In this document: piece after piece, positions 12,524-24,579 of the stretch | How the letters are laid out: each line of letters begins with the position of its first letter | How positions within the stretch are numbered: position 1 is the first letter of the stretch | NCBI RefSeq assembly: GCF_010731575.1 | Contig: NZ_AP022617.1 | Span: forward strand, 1,550,001 to 1,614,000 | DNA: 64,000 nucleotides | Direction: 5' to 3' | Source: Mycolicibacterium monacense | GTDB taxonomy: Bacteria; Actinomycetota; Actinomycetes; Mycobacteriales; Mycobacteriaceae | The notes under the pieces: model-generated | What the model saw: the letters and a program-made list of their open reading frames with translations, nothing else | Databases searched by the model: none | Told to the model about the DNA's origin: nothing | Position numbers and translations under genes: made by a program

Positions 12524-13308
12524 TGGCCGCCGACAGAGGACTCGCGGTCCGCGTGATCCCGTGCCTCGACGTCGACGCCGGCCGCGTGGTCAAGGGCGTG
12601 AACTTCGAGAACCTGCGCGACGCCGGTGATCCGGTCGAACTCGCCGCCGTCTATGACGCCGAGGGTGCCGACGAGTTGACGTTCCTCGACGTCACCGCAT
12701 CGTCGTCCGGTCGCTCCACGATGCTCGACGTGGTGCGCCGCACCGCAGAACAGGTCTTCATCCCGTTGACCGTCGGCGGCGGGGTCCGCGCGGTCGCCGA
12801 CGTCGACGCGTTGCTGCGGGCCGGTGCGGACAAGGTGTCGGTGAACACCGCGGCCATCGCCCGCCCGGAACTGCTGGCCGAACTCGCCCGTCAGTTCGGC
12901 TCCCAGTGCATCGTGTTGTCGGTGGACGCCAGAACCGTGCCGCAGGGTGAACAGCCCACCCCGTCCGGGTGGGAGGTGACCACCCACGGTGGTCGTCGCG
13001 GCACCGGGATCGACGCGGTCGAATGGGCAACGCGCGGAGCCGAACTCGGCGTCGGGGAGATCCTGCTGAACTCGATGGACTTCGACGGCACCAAGGCCGG
13101 GTTCGACCTGCCGATGCTGCGCGCGGTCCGCGGTGCGGTCACCGTGCCCGTGATCGCCAGCGGCGGGGCCGGTGCGGTCGAGCATTTCGCCCCCGCCGTC
13201 CACGCCGGCGCCGACGCCGTGTTGGCGGCCAGCGTCTTCCACTTCAAGGAACTCACGATCGGTCAGGTCAAGGCGGCGATGGCGGCAGAAGGGATCACGG
13301 TGCGGTAG
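12523..13308 (+). CDS. hisF: Imidazole glycerol phosphate synthase, cyclase subunit
   Basis: 261 residues, barrel enzyme paired with HisH. It makes imidazole glycerol phosphate and AICAR from PRFAR. The catalytic Asp residues are in [15 protein letters not shown] and [15 protein letters not shown]. Phosphate loops are [15 protein letters not shown] and [18 protein letters not shown] overlap with impA upstream; the TAG stop overlaps the hisI GTG. Confidence 0.95.
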
Positions 13309-13655
13309 TGGCTCTCGATCCGGAGATCGCCTCGCGGCTCAAACGCAACGCCGACGGTCTGTTCACCGCCGTCGCGCAGGAACGCGGCACCGGTCAGGTG
13401 CTGATGGTGGCGTGGATGGACGACATCGCGCTGGACCGCACGATGCGGACCCGTAACGCCACCTACTGGTCGCGCTCGCGCGGTGAGCACTGGGTCAAGG
13501 GCGAGACGTCGGGCCACACGCAGCACGTGCACTCGGTGCGCCTGGACTGCGACGGCGACACCGTCCTGCTCGAGGTGGAGCAGACCGGTCCGGCCTGCCA
13601 CACCGGCACACACACCTGCTTCGACGCCGACGTGCTGTTGGCCCCGGAGGCTTAA
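13308..13655 (+). CDS. hisI: Phosphoribosyl-AMP cyclohydrolase
   Basis: 115 residues, stand-alone cyclohydrolase; the HisE domain is a separate gene in actinobacteria and is not in this window. Motifs: [37 protein letters not shown], the metal-binding [15 protein letters not shown] and [12 protein letters not shown] at 13308 overlaps hisF. It is the last his gene of the cluster. Confidence 0.94.
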
Positions 13656-13665
13656 GCTTCCCGGT

Positions 13666-14658
13666 GTGAAGAGGTCGGCGGCGGCCGTCATCGGCGGGGC
13701 CACGGCTGCGGTCGCGGCCGGGCGGTATCTCTTGGCACGAGAAGCGCTGAGTGCCGTTGCACGCGATCTGCGGAGCCCGGTCCTGCCGTACGTCGCCGCG
13801 CCGTCGAGCCGGCGATCGATGTTGGTGACGCGCGCGTTCACGCGGCTGCCCACTCCGGCCGGTGACGGTGTCACGGTGACGGAGTCACGAGTCGGTGAAA
13901 CTGCGGTGCGCGTCGTGATCACCGCTCCGGCCGGAGGCGGTACGTCACGGCCCGCGGTGATGTGGATTTACAGCGGCGGGTTCGTCGTCGGCTCGCCGCA
14001 ACTGGAGCGGTTCATCACGGGCCAGATCGCACGCGAACTCGGTGCCACCGTGGTCTCGCCGGACTATCGACTGGCGCCTGAACACGCTGTCCCAGCCGCG
14101 CTCGACGACTGCATGGCGACGTTGAGGTGGATGCGCACCAACGCCGACCGGCTCGGTATCGACGCCGACCGGATCGTGGTCGGCGGCGCGAGCGCCGGGG
14201 GTGGTCTGGCGGCGACGGTCGCCCAGCGCAGCCTCGACGAAGGATGTCCGCTGCGCGGGCAGGCGCTCGCGTATCCCATGCTCGACGACCGCAGTGTGCT
14301 TCGCGCCGACCATGGCGGCCGTGGGCGATTCGTGTGGACACCCGCGTCCAACCGCTTCGGCTGGACCGCCTATCTCGGACATCCGCCCGACACCTCGGAG
14401 GCGCCCGCCTATGCCGCGGCGGCTCGCAGGTCAGAACTCAGTGGTCTGGCGCCCGCGTGGATCGGCGTCGGCCAGCTCGACCTGCTTCACGACGACTGCG
14501 TCTCCTACGCCGAGCGCCTCGAATCCAGCGGCGTGCCATGCGAACTCATCACGGTCCCTGGCATGTATCACGCCGCCGACGCGATCGCGGCACGGGCACT
14601 GTCCATGCAGACCTTTCGCGCCAGCATGCTGAACTTCATGCGCGCGCGACTGTCCTAG
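13666..14658 (+). CDS. HSL-type alpha/beta hydrolase (esterase/lipase)
   Basis: 330 residues. The nucleophile motif VVGGASAGGGLAA (GASAGG), Asp in GVGQLDLLHDD and His in PGMYHAADAI form the triad of the hormone-sensitive-lipase family. The oxyanion motif, usually HGGG, reads IYSGGFVVGS here, so its first two positions differ. A hydrophobic stretch at residues 4-24 may be a membrane anchor. GTG at 13666 follows hisI by 10 bp, so it may be co-transcribed. In M. tuberculosis I recall a cation antiporter gene at this position, so the gene seems lineage-specific here. Substrate unknown. Confidence 0.82.
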   Translation: MKRSAAAVIGGATAAVAAGRYLLAREALSAVARDLRSPVLPYVAAPSSRRSMLVTRAFTRLPTPAGDGVTVTESRVGETAVRVVITAPAGGGTSRPAVMWIYSGGFVVGSPQLERFITGQIARELGATVVSPDYRLAPEHAVPAALDDCMATLRWMRTNADRLGIDADRIVVGGASAGGGLAATVAQRSLDEGCPLRGQALAYPMLDDRSVLRADHGGRGRFVWTPASNRFGWTAYLGHPPDTSEAPAYAAAARRSELSGLAPAWIGVGQLDLLHDDCVSYAERLESSGVPCELITVPGMYHAADAIAARALSMQTFRASMLNFMRARLS

Positions 14659-15119
14659 GCGGACTGGCGCTCGCGCAACACCTTCAGCGCCTTGTCGGCA
14701 TGGGCCTCCATGTTGAGCTCGCTGGAGAACACCTCGAGCACCGTGCGGTCGGTGTCGATGACGAATGTCGTGCGCTTGACCGGCATCAACTTGCCCAACA
14801 GGCCCCGCTTGACGCCGAACTGCCGCGCGACCGCACCGTCTGCGTCGGACAGCAACGGATAGTCGAATCGTTGGGTGTCGGCGAACCGGGCCTGCTTGTC
14901 GACGGTGTCGGTGCTGATCCCGACGCGGGACGCTCCGAGCGCGGCGAACTCGGCCGCGAGGTCGCGGAAGTGGCAGGCTTCCTTCGTGCACCCGGGCGTC
15001 ATCGCCGCCGGGTAGAAGAACAAGACCACCGGCCCGTCGGCCAGCAAACCTGTCAGGCTGCGCACCGTGCCCGTCTGGTCGGGCAGTTCGAAATCCTCGA
15101 CTCGATCACCGCGTTCCAT
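14655..15119 (-). CDS. bcpB: Peroxiredoxin, Bcp/PrxQ type
   Basis: 154 residues. It reduces hydroperoxides through a peroxidatic Cys and a resolving Cys five residues later, both in AMTPGCTKEACHFRD. The N-terminal DFELPDQTGTVRSL and FFYPAAMTPGCT are typical of the PrxQ subfamily. On the minus strand TAGCGT (15133 to 15128) ends 8 nt before the ATG, so the mRNA is probably leaderless. The gene converges on the esterase with a 4-bp overlap and is divergent from trpE. Confidence 0.93.
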   Translation of the reverse strand: MERGDRVEDFELPDQTGTVRSLTGLLADGPVVLFFYPAAMTPGCTKEACHFRDLAAEFAALGASRVGISTDTVDKQARFADTQRFDYPLLSDADGAVARQFGVKRGLLGKLMPVKRTTFVIDTDRTVLEVFSSELNMEAHADKALKVLRERQSA

Positions 15120-15169
15120 GAGCCGTCACGCTACGCCTCCTGCCGGCGAACGGGCCCGCACCGGTCTGG

Positions 15170-15175
15170 GAGAAT
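15170..15175 (+). promoter_or_regulatory. Probable -10 element of the trp operon
   Basis: GAGAAT followed by 6 nt and then the trpE GTG at 15182, predicting a leaderless transcript. A leaderless mRNA leaves no room for a leader-peptide attenuator upstream of trpE; I saw no Trp-rich leader ORF in the 62-bp gap. Confidence 0.45.
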
Positions 15176-15181
15176 CGCCTC

Positions 15182-16737
<1,556 letters not shown>

Positions 16738-16741
<4 letters not shown>

Positions 16742-17334
16742 CCCGCATCGCCCAGCTCGTCCTCGTCCTCGGCGCCGCGGTGCTGTGGGTGGCGTCGCGG
16801 CTGACGTGGGTCGAGGTGCGTTCGTTCGACGGACTGGGTCAGCCGAAGACGTCGACGCTGACCGGTGCGGAGTGGGCGACCGCGCTGATCCCGCTCGCCC
16901 TGCTGGTGCTGGCCGCGGCCGTCGCGGTGCTGGCGGTGCGGGGCTGGCCGTTGCGGATACTCGCGGTCCTGGTGGCGGCGGCGAGTGCGGGAATGGCCTA
17001 TCTGGCGATCACGCTGTGGGTGATCGTCGACGTCGCCCCGCGGGCGGCCAACCTGGCCGAGGTGCCGGTCGCCGACCTGACCGGCACCGAACGTCACTTC
17101 ACCGGCGCTGTGCTCACACTGGTGGCGGCCGCCCTGGTGCTCGCGGGTGCGGTGTTGCTGATGCGTGCGGCGGTGAAGGGGACCGGGGGGACGAGCAGGT
17201 ACGCGGCACCGTCGGCACGCCGCGCCACCGCGACCGAGCAGGAGGACAAGGGGGAGCCGATGTCGGAACGCATGCTGTGGGACGCCCTCGACGAGGGCCA
17301 CGACCCGACCGATCGCGACACGAAGGGCCGGTGA
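16738..17334 (+). CDS. Trp-operon-associated membrane protein
   Basis: 198 residues with about four predicted membrane spans: 5-20 ([14 protein letters not shown]), 40-62 ([19 protein letters not shown]), 68-98 and 120-142 ([19 protein letters not shown]), then a charged cytoplasmic tail. It matches the conserved membrane protein found between trpE and trpC in mycobacteria (Rv1610-like). Function is not known; a role in tryptophan transport or sensing is only suggested by its fixed place in the operon. ATG overlaps the trpE stop. Confidence 0.8.
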
Positions 17335-17418
17335 CAGGCGATGGGGTCACTGCGACTACCCTTCGATGAGAACCATCCGGCAACTGTCGGCGACGTACCA
17401 GAGGGGGATCGACGGGCT

Positions 17419-18237
17419 ATGAGTTCGGCGACCGTGCTCGACTCCATCATCGAGGGAGTCCGCGCCGACGTTGCCGCTCGAGAGGCCGTGGTCAGCCTCA
17501 CCGAGATCAAGGAACGGGCGCAGCGCGCGAAGCCTCCACTGGACGTGATGGCCGCCCTGCGCGAACCCGGCATCGGGGTCATCGCCGAGGTCAAGCGGGC
17601 CAGTCCGTCCCGGGGAGCGCTCGCTCAGATCGGGGATCCCGCCGACCTGGCCCGCGCCTATCAGGACGGCGGCGCCCGCGTAATCAGCGTGCTGACCGAA
17701 CAGCGCCGGTTCAACGGTTCGCTCGACGACCTCGACGCAGTCCGCGCGGCGGTGTCGATCCCGGTCCTGCGGAAGGACTTCATCGTCCGGCCGTATCAGA
17801 TCCACGAAGCCCGCGCCCACGGTGCCGACATGTTGCTGCTCATCGTCGCCGCACTCGAACAGCCCGTGCTCGAGTCGTTGCTGGAGCGCACCGAGTCGCT
17901 CGGGATGACGGCGCTGGTGGAGGTCCACACCGAAGCCGAAGCCGACCGCGCACTGCAGGCCGGTGCCCGGGTGATCGGCGTCAACGCGCGGAATCTCAAG
18001 ACCCTCGAGGTGGACCGCGACTGCTTCGCGCGCATCGCCCCGGGACTGCCGTCGAATGTCATCCGCATCGCGGAGTCCGGCGTGCGCGGCCCTGCCGACC
18101 TGCTGGCGTACGCCGGTGCCGGCGCCGACGCCGTGCTCGTCGGCGAAGGCCTGGTGACCAGCCGCGACCCCCGCAGTGCGGTGGCCGACCTGGTGACCGC
18201 CGGAACCCATCCGTCCTGCCCGAAACCGTCCCGATAG
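17419..18237 (+). CDS. trpC: Indole-3-glycerol phosphate synthase
   Basis: 272 residues, barrel enzyme that cyclises CdRP to indole-glycerol phosphate. Motifs: [13 protein letters not shown] (catalytic Lys), [43 protein letters not shown] (split over 17761-17845), [13 protein letters not shown] and [16 protein letters not shown] 17419 follows GAGGGGG upstream. An 84-bp gap from the membrane gene contains TACCCT (about 17356), a weak possible internal promoter. Confidence 0.95.
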   Translation: MSSATVLDSIIEGVRADVAAREAVVSLTEIKERAQRAKPPLDVMAALREPGIGVIAEVKRASPSRGALAQIGDPADLARAYQDGGARVISVLTEQRRFNGSLDDLDAVRAAVSIPVLRKDFIVRPYQIHEARAHGADMLLLIVAALEQPVLESLLERTESLGMTALVEVHTEAEADRALQAGARVIGVNARNLKTLEVDRDCFARIAPGLPSNVIRIAESGVRGPADLLAYAGAGADAVLVGEGLVTSRDPRSAVADLVTAGTHPSCPKPSR

Positions 18238-18238
18238 C

Positions 18239-19497
<1,259 letters not shown>

Positions 19498-19501
<4 letters not shown>

Positions 19502-20286
19502 GTCGGTTGGGTGGCTTGTTCGACGCTTGCCGAGCGGAGCGACGCGCGGCGCTCATCGGATACCTGCCAACCGGATTCCCCGACGTGCCGGCATCGATCT
19601 CGGCGATGACAGCGTTGGTCGAATCGGGTTGCGACATCATCGAAGTCGGCATCCCGTACTCCGACCCGGGGATGGACGGCCCGGTCATCGCCGCCGCCAC
19701 CGAGGCGGCGCTGCAGGGCGGCGTTCGGGTGCGCGACACCCTGACGGCGGTCGAGGCCATCAGCAACGCCGGCGGGCGCGCAGTGGTGATGACGTACTGG
19801 AATCCCGTGCTGCGGTGGGGGATCGACGCCTTCGCGAGGGATCTCGCCGCCGCGGGTGGACTGGGTCTGATCACCCCTGATCTCATTCCCGAAGAGGCAG
19901 ACGAGTGGATGGCGGCTTCCGACGCCCACGATCTGGACCGGATCTTCCTGGTGGCCCCGGCGTCGACGCCCGAGCGGCTGGCCAAGACGGTCCAGGCGAC
20001 ACGGGGGTTCGTCTACGCGGCATCGACGATGGGCGTCACCGGTGCCCGAGACGCCGTCTCGAGTGCCGCTCCCGAACTCGTCGCGCGCGTCAAGGAGGTC
20101 TCCGACATCCCGGTCGGCGTCGGCCTCGGTGTGCGGTCGCGGGAGCAGGCCGCCGAGATCGGCGCGTACGCCGACGGCGTGATCGTCGGATCGGCGCTGG
20201 TGTCGGCGCTCAAGGACGGTGTGCCCGCGGTGCGCGCGCTGACCGAGGAACTAGCTGAGGGAGTCCGCCAGAGGGTGACCGCGTGA
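19498..20286 (+). CDS. trpA: Tryptophan synthase alpha chain
   Basis: 262 residues, barrel subunit that cleaves indole-glycerol phosphate and channels indole to TrpB. Catalytic Glu is in [40 protein letters not shown] and [15 protein letters not shown] are typical. ATG 19498 overlaps the trpB stop (ATGA); an in-frame Met 10 codons upstream would lie inside trpB. The end overlaps lgt by 4 bp. Confidence 0.95.
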
Positions 20287-23036
20287 CGAGCACGCTCGCC
20301 TACATTCCCAGTCCGCCGCAAGGCGTGTGGGAACTCGGGCCGTTCCCGCTGCGCGCGTACGCGCTGTGCATCATCGCGGGCATCATCGTCGCGTTGGTCC
20401 TGGGCGACCGCCGCTGGGAGGCGCGCGGCGGCGAGCGCGGCGTCATCTACGACATCGCCCTGTGGGCGGTGCCGTTCGGGCTGATCGGTGGCCGGCTCTA
20501 CCACGTCATCACCGATTGGCAGACGTACTTCGGGCCCGACGGCGCCGGGCTGATCGCGGCGTTCCGCATCTGGGAGGGCGGCCTTGGCATTTGGGGCGCG
20601 GTGGCGCTCGGCGGGGTCGGGGCCTGGATCGCCTGCCGCCGTCGCGGCATCCCGCTGCCCGCGTTCGGCGACGCCATCGCGCCCGGCATCATCCTGGCGC
20701 AGGCGATCGGCCGGCTCGGCAACTACTTCAATCAGGAGCTCTACGGCCGCGCGACGACGGTGCCGTGGGGGCTCGAGATCTACGAGCGGGTCGATGCCAG
20801 CGGTGCGCGCAATGACCTGATCGGGGTGTCGACGGGCCGCGTCATCGAGATCGTGCACCCCACCTTCCTCTACGAATTGGTGTGGAACCTGCTGGTTTTC
20901 GCGGTTCTCATCTGGGCGGACCGGCGGTTCAACCTGGGGCACGGCCGGCTGTTCGCGCTGTACGTCGCGGGCTACTGCCTCGGCCGGTTCTGGATCGAGC
21001 TGCTGCGCAGTGACATGGCCACCGAGCTGGCGGGTATCCGGGTCAACTCGTTCACGTCGATGTTCGTGTTCATCGGAGCCGTGGTGTACCTGATGGCGGC
21101 TCCGCGCGGCCGGGAGGACCCCGCGACGCTTCGGAGTGACGTGGATGAGGAGGTTGAAGCCGCGGCCGTCTCGCCGAACGATTTCGAGGCCGATGCGGTC
21201 GAACCCGGCGGAAGCGACGAAGACGACGCTGCGACCACAGCGCTGCTCAAAGAGGCCGCGGCCGCCACGGGTGTGGGAGTCGCCGCGAAAGTCGCGGGGG
21301 AGGAAGACGCGAAGGACGAGGACGTCCAGTCCGACACGGCGGAGCCGGTCGCCGAGGCTGAGGCGTTGGCTGAGGATGTCGAGTCGGCGCCGTCGGAGGA
21401 CATTGCCGAGGCGGTGGCGTTCGCGGAGGCTGGTGAGGCCGCGGATCGTGAGCCGTTGACGACGGCCGGTGTCGTTGAGGGTGAGGACGCGGTCGCGGCT
21501 GAGGAGTCGGCTGAAGAGGCGCATGGGGCGGCGGTCGACGGCGCCGGAGAAGCCGAAGTGGTCGCCGAGGAAGTCGCCGCTGAGGACAGGGCCCAGGAGA
21601 CGCCCGCTGAAGCGCCGAGTGTGAAACCTTCGCGATTCTTGGGCCGACTTTTCGCGAGAGCTTCACACTCGGTGAAGCCGGAGCCCGCGGAAGCGGGCAA
21701 GGCTGCTGATCATGAGACGTTGACGACGGCCGGTGCTGCCGACGGCGGGCCCGATGAAGAAATGCCGGAGCCGGTAGCCGAGGCGGAGGCACTGGCGGAG
21801 GACGTCGAGTCGGCGCCCTCGGAGGACATCGCTGAGGCGGTGGCGTTCGCGGAAGCCGGTGAGGCTGCCGATGAGGAGCCTCCGGTCACTGTCGGTGTCG
21901 TCGAGGGTGAGGATGCGGTCGCGGCTGAGGAGTCGGCCGAGGAGGCGCATGAGGCTGCGGTTGAGGGTGCCGCGGAGGCCGAGGCGCTCGCCGACGAAGT
22001 CGCTGTTGCAGATGCTGGCGAGCCTGAGCCTGAAGGCGAGCCGGAGCCAGTGGCCGAGGTCGAGGCTGGTGAGGCGGCTGATCGTGAGCCGTTGACGACC
22101 GCTGGTGTCGTCGAGGGTGAGGATGCGGTCGCGGCTGAGGAGTCGGCCGAGGAGGCGCATGAGGCGGCGGTCGAGGGCGCCGAGGAGGCCGAGGCGCTCG
22201 CCGACGAAGTCGCTGTTGCGGATGCTGGCGAGCCCGAGTCCGAGCCGGAGCCGGTGGCCGAGGTCGAGGCTGGTGAGGCGGCTGATCGTGAGCCGTTGAC
22301 GACCGCTGGTGTCGTTGAGGGTGAGGATGCGGTCGCGGCTGAGGAGTCGGCCGAGGAGGCGCATGAGGCTGCGGTCGAGGGTGCCGAGGAGGCTGAAGCG
22401 CTCGCCGACGAGGTCGCCGGTGACATGGCGGAGCCGGTGGCCGAGGTCGGGGCTGGTGACGCTGGGGATCGTGAGGCGTTGACGACGGCTGGTGCGGTTG
22501 AGGGTGAGGACGCGGTCGCGGCTGAGGAGTCGGCCGAGGAGGCGCATGAGGCTGCGGTCGAGGGTGCCGCGGAGGCTGAAGCGCTCGCCGACGAGGTGGC
22601 TGCCGACGATGCTGCCGCCCTCGAAGGAGAAGACGCCGTCGCCGAAGGGGGGCTCGACGAGGACCTCGAGGCGGCAGTGGAACGGGCCGACGAGGCCGAG
22701 GCGGTCGCGGAGGAGATCGCCGTCGCCGACGCCGAAGGGCAGTTCGCCGACGACGAGCCCGTGGAGGACTGGGACGCCGAAGCCGTCGCCGGAGAGGTCG
22801 GCGCCGCCGAAGCGGAGGCGCTCGAAGACTCGGCCGTCGAGCAGGAGACCGCGCCCGACGAGACCGCCGAACCGGTCGTCGACGACGAAGAGTTGGCGGC
22901 AAGTGCGCAGGATGCGCCTGGCGACGACGTCGCTGACATCGACGAGGGCGGTGAGACCGACGCGTCCGCCTACCGGATCATCACGACCCCCGAACCGGTT
23001 CCGACACGTCGCCGGTGGTTCCGCCGCCGCAAGTGA
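20283..23036 (+). CDS. lgt: Prolipoprotein diacylglyceryl transferase with very long acidic repeat tail
   Basis: 917 residues. The first about 280 form the normal multi-span Lgt enzyme, which transfers diacylglycerol from phosphatidylglycerol to the lipobox Cys of prelipoproteins; the signature GRLGNYFNQELYG and GGRLYHVITDW are present. The rest (about 640 residues) is a low-complexity Glu/Ala/Val-rich cytoplasmic tail with at least five copies of VEGEDAVAAEESAEEAH spaced 61-71 residues apart, and a basic terminus, TRRRWFRRRK. Mycobacterial Lgt proteins are known to have C-terminal extensions (M. tuberculosis about 468 aa in total), but this one is far longer. GTG start overlaps trpA. Confidence 0.93.
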   Translation: MTSTLAYIPSPPQGVWELGPFPLRAYALCIIAGIIVALVLGDRRWEARGGERGVIYDIALWAVPFGLIGGRLYHVITDWQTYFGPDGAGLIAAFRIWEGGLGIWGAVALGGVGAWIACRRRGIPLPAFGDAIAPGIILAQAIGRLGNYFNQELYGRATTVPWGLEIYERVDASGARNDLIGVSTGRVIEIVHPTFLYELVWNLLVFAVLIWADRRFNLGHGRLFALYVAGYCLGRFWIELLRSDMATELAGIRVNSFTSMFVFIGAVVYLMAAPRGREDPATLRSDVDEEVEAAAVSPNDFEADAVEPGGSDEDDAATTALLKEAAAATGVGVAAKVAGEEDAKDEDVQSDTAEPVAEAEALAEDVESAPSEDIAEAVAFAEAGEAADREPLTTAGVVEGEDAVAAEESAEEAHGAAVDGAGEAEVVAEEVAAEDRAQETPAEAPSVKPSRFLGRLFARASHSVKPEPAEAGKAADHETLTTAGAADGGPDEEMPEPVAEAEALAEDVESAPSEDIAEAVAFAEAGEAADEEPPVTVGVVEGEDAVAAEESAEEAHEAAVEGAAEAEALADEVAVADAGEPEPEGEPEPVAEVEAGEAADREPLTTAGVVEGEDAVAAEESAEEAHEAAVEGAEEAEALADEVAVADAGEPESEPEPVAEVEAGEAADREPLTTAGVVEGEDAVAAEESAEEAHEAAVEGAEEAEALADEVAGDMAEPVAEVGAGDAGDREALTTAGAVEGEDAVAAEESAEEAHEAAVEGAAEAEALADEVAADDAAALEGEDAVAEGGLDEDLEAAVERADEAEAVAEEIAVADAEGQFADDEPVEDWDAEAVAGEVGAAEAEALEDSAVEQETAPDETAEPVVDDEELAASAQDAPGDDVADIDEGGETDASAYRIITTPEPVPTRRRWFRRRK
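21466..22600 (+). repeat. Degenerate tandem repeats (about 180-213 bp) in the lgt tail
   Basis: The core encoding VEGEDAVAAEESAEEAH begins near 21471, 21897, 22107, 22311 and 22494. Intervals are 426 (two units), 210, 204 and 183 bp, all multiples of three. Units 2-5 are nearly identical over about 110 bases. A degenerate unit lies around 21700-21790. Confidence 0.92.
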
Positions 23037-23087
23037 TGTCGTAGCGAGTCCGCTGCGCTGATCGGCATCGTTGTCACACCCACCCGC

Positions 23088-23108
23088 TATCATCGAACCT
23101 ATGTTCGA
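23088..23108 (+). promoter_or_regulatory. LexA/SOS box and -10 element at the DUF222 gene start
   Basis: TCGAAC-N4-GTTCGA at 23093-23108 is a perfect match to the mycobacterial LexA box. It overlaps the ATG at 23101. TATCAT at 23088-23093 ends 7 nt before the ATG, so the transcript is probably leaderless and LexA would cover its start point. Confidence 0.85.
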
Positions 23109-24543
23109 AGGTTCGCAGACGGCGGCTCGGTCACTTGTCGACCGCATTGCCGGCTCGTCGCGTGCGGCCAACCAGGCAACCGCGCGGATGCTGGTCGCCG
23201 TGGGCGATCTATATCGCCTGCGGTTGCGGGAGGTCGGCGATTCCGCGTATGCGGCCTGCGACACCGTCGATTCCGTATCCGCAGAAGTCGCCGCCGCGCT
23301 CACGATCAGCACGGGCCTGGCGGCCAGCCACCTACGCCACGCCCTGGCGATGGAAGAGCGGCTGCCCCAGGTCGGCGCCGCGTTCGTCGCAGGCGATCTC
23401 GACTACTTCATGTTCCAGACCATCGTCAGCCGCACCAAACTCGTCATCGACCCTGAGGCGTTGAGGTCCGTCGACGGGCAGGTCGCCGCGGGCGTCGCGC
23501 GGTGGCGGGGGCTGACTCAGAAACAGCTCGCCGCACGTGTCGATCGGATCGTCAAACGGGTTGACCCCGACGCCGTACGACGGCGCAAGGAGGCCGCCGC
23601 ACGGCGCGAGGTGTCGGTCGCCGACCGAATCGACGGCCTGTCAGAAATCTGCGCGACGGTGTTCACCACCACGGCCCACGCATTCGATCGACGCTTGTCC
23701 GCACTTGCTGCGACGGTCTGCGCCAACGATCCGCGCACCACCGAGCAACGCCGGGCCGACGCCATCGACGCGATGGTCGCCGGCGCCGATCGGATGGCGT
23801 GCCGCTGCGACAGCCCCGACTGTGCGGCGGGCGGGCTGAGCGCGAGCCCCACGGTGATCCACATGGTCGCCGACCGGTCGACCCTCGACGGGGTCGGCGA
23901 CCGCGAGGGGTCACTGATCGGCGCCGACGGTTTGATTCCGGCGGAAGTCGTTGCCGAACTTGCCCACACCGCGAAGCTGCGCCCACTGACCCTTCCGGGT
24001 GACGCCGCACCCGAACCCCACTACACCCCGTCGCGTGCACTCGCCGAATACGTCCGGTGCCGCGATCTGACATGCCGTTTCCCTGGTTGTGACCGTCCGG
24101 CGATGCGCACCGACGTCGACCACACCGTCCCGTACGCGGGCGGCGGGCCGACACAGGCGGCCAACCTCAAATGCTTGTGCCGCCTGCACCACTTGCTCAA
24201 AACGTTCGGCGGCTGGAAAGACCAGCAGCTGCCCGACGGCACCGTGATCTGGACGAGCCCGTCCGGGCACACCTACATCACCACCCCGGGGAGCGCATTG
24301 TTGTTCCCCGGTCTGTGCGCCCCGACCACACCAGCCGCGGCGGCGCCGTGCACCGGCACCGTGACGGGGGATCGGAACGCCAAGATGCCGCAGCGCCGCC
24401 GCACCCGCGCCCAGAACCGCGCGGCGGCCATCGCCGCTGAGCGCGCCCACAACCGGGCCATGCGCCAGGTGCGCCGGCAAGAGCTCCACGCGTACCTGTT
24501 CGGGAACGAACCCGATCCGAGCGACGAGCCGCCGCCGTTCTGA
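23101..24543 (+). CDS. DUF222 / HNH endonuclease-domain protein (13E12 repeat family)
   Basis: 480 residues. An N-terminal DUF222 region (about 10-300) is followed by an HNH-type motif at about 320-365: CRDLTCRFPGCDRP, DVDHTVPYAGGGPTQAANLKCLCRLHH. These proteins are multi-copy in mycobacteria (13E12 family) and their function is not settled; several are DNA-damage induced. The SOS box on the start codon agrees with that. The C-terminal 80 residues are basic and Ala/Arg-rich (RRRTRAQNRAAAIAAERAHN). The frame continues 10 codons upstream, but ATG 23101 fits the promoter. It may be a mobile-type family rather than a core gene. Confidence 0.88.
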   Translation: MFEGSQTAARSLVDRIAGSSRAANQATARMLVAVGDLYRLRLREVGDSAYAACDTVDSVSAEVAAALTISTGLAASHLRHALAMEERLPQVGAAFVAGDLDYFMFQTIVSRTKLVIDPEALRSVDGQVAAGVARWRGLTQKQLAARVDRIVKRVDPDAVRRRKEAAARREVSVADRIDGLSEICATVFTTTAHAFDRRLSALAATVCANDPRTTEQRRADAIDAMVAGADRMACRCDSPDCAAGGLSASPTVIHMVADRSTLDGVGDREGSLIGADGLIPAEVVAELAHTAKLRPLTLPGDAAPEPHYTPSRALAEYVRCRDLTCRFPGCDRPAMRTDVDHTVPYAGGGPTQAANLKCLCRLHHLLKTFGGWKDQQLPDGTVIWTSPSGHTYITTPGSALLFPGLCAPTTPAAAAPCTGTVTGDRNAKMPQRRRTRAQNRAAAIAAERAHNRAMRQVRRQELHAYLFGNEPDPSDEPPPF

Positions 24544-24579
24544 CGCCGCGGACCGCGGGGCTTCTGGCATGCTGATCAC

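Noticed and set aside
23071..23100. Ten-codon extension of the DUF222 protein
   Set aside because: It would start upstream of the predicted transcription start and cross the SOS box.
21247..23312. Several long minus-strand frames opposite the lgt tail
   Set aside because: They encode Arg/Ser/Pro/Ala low-complexity sequence produced by reading a GC-rich repeat in other frames; none has a start signal or known motif.
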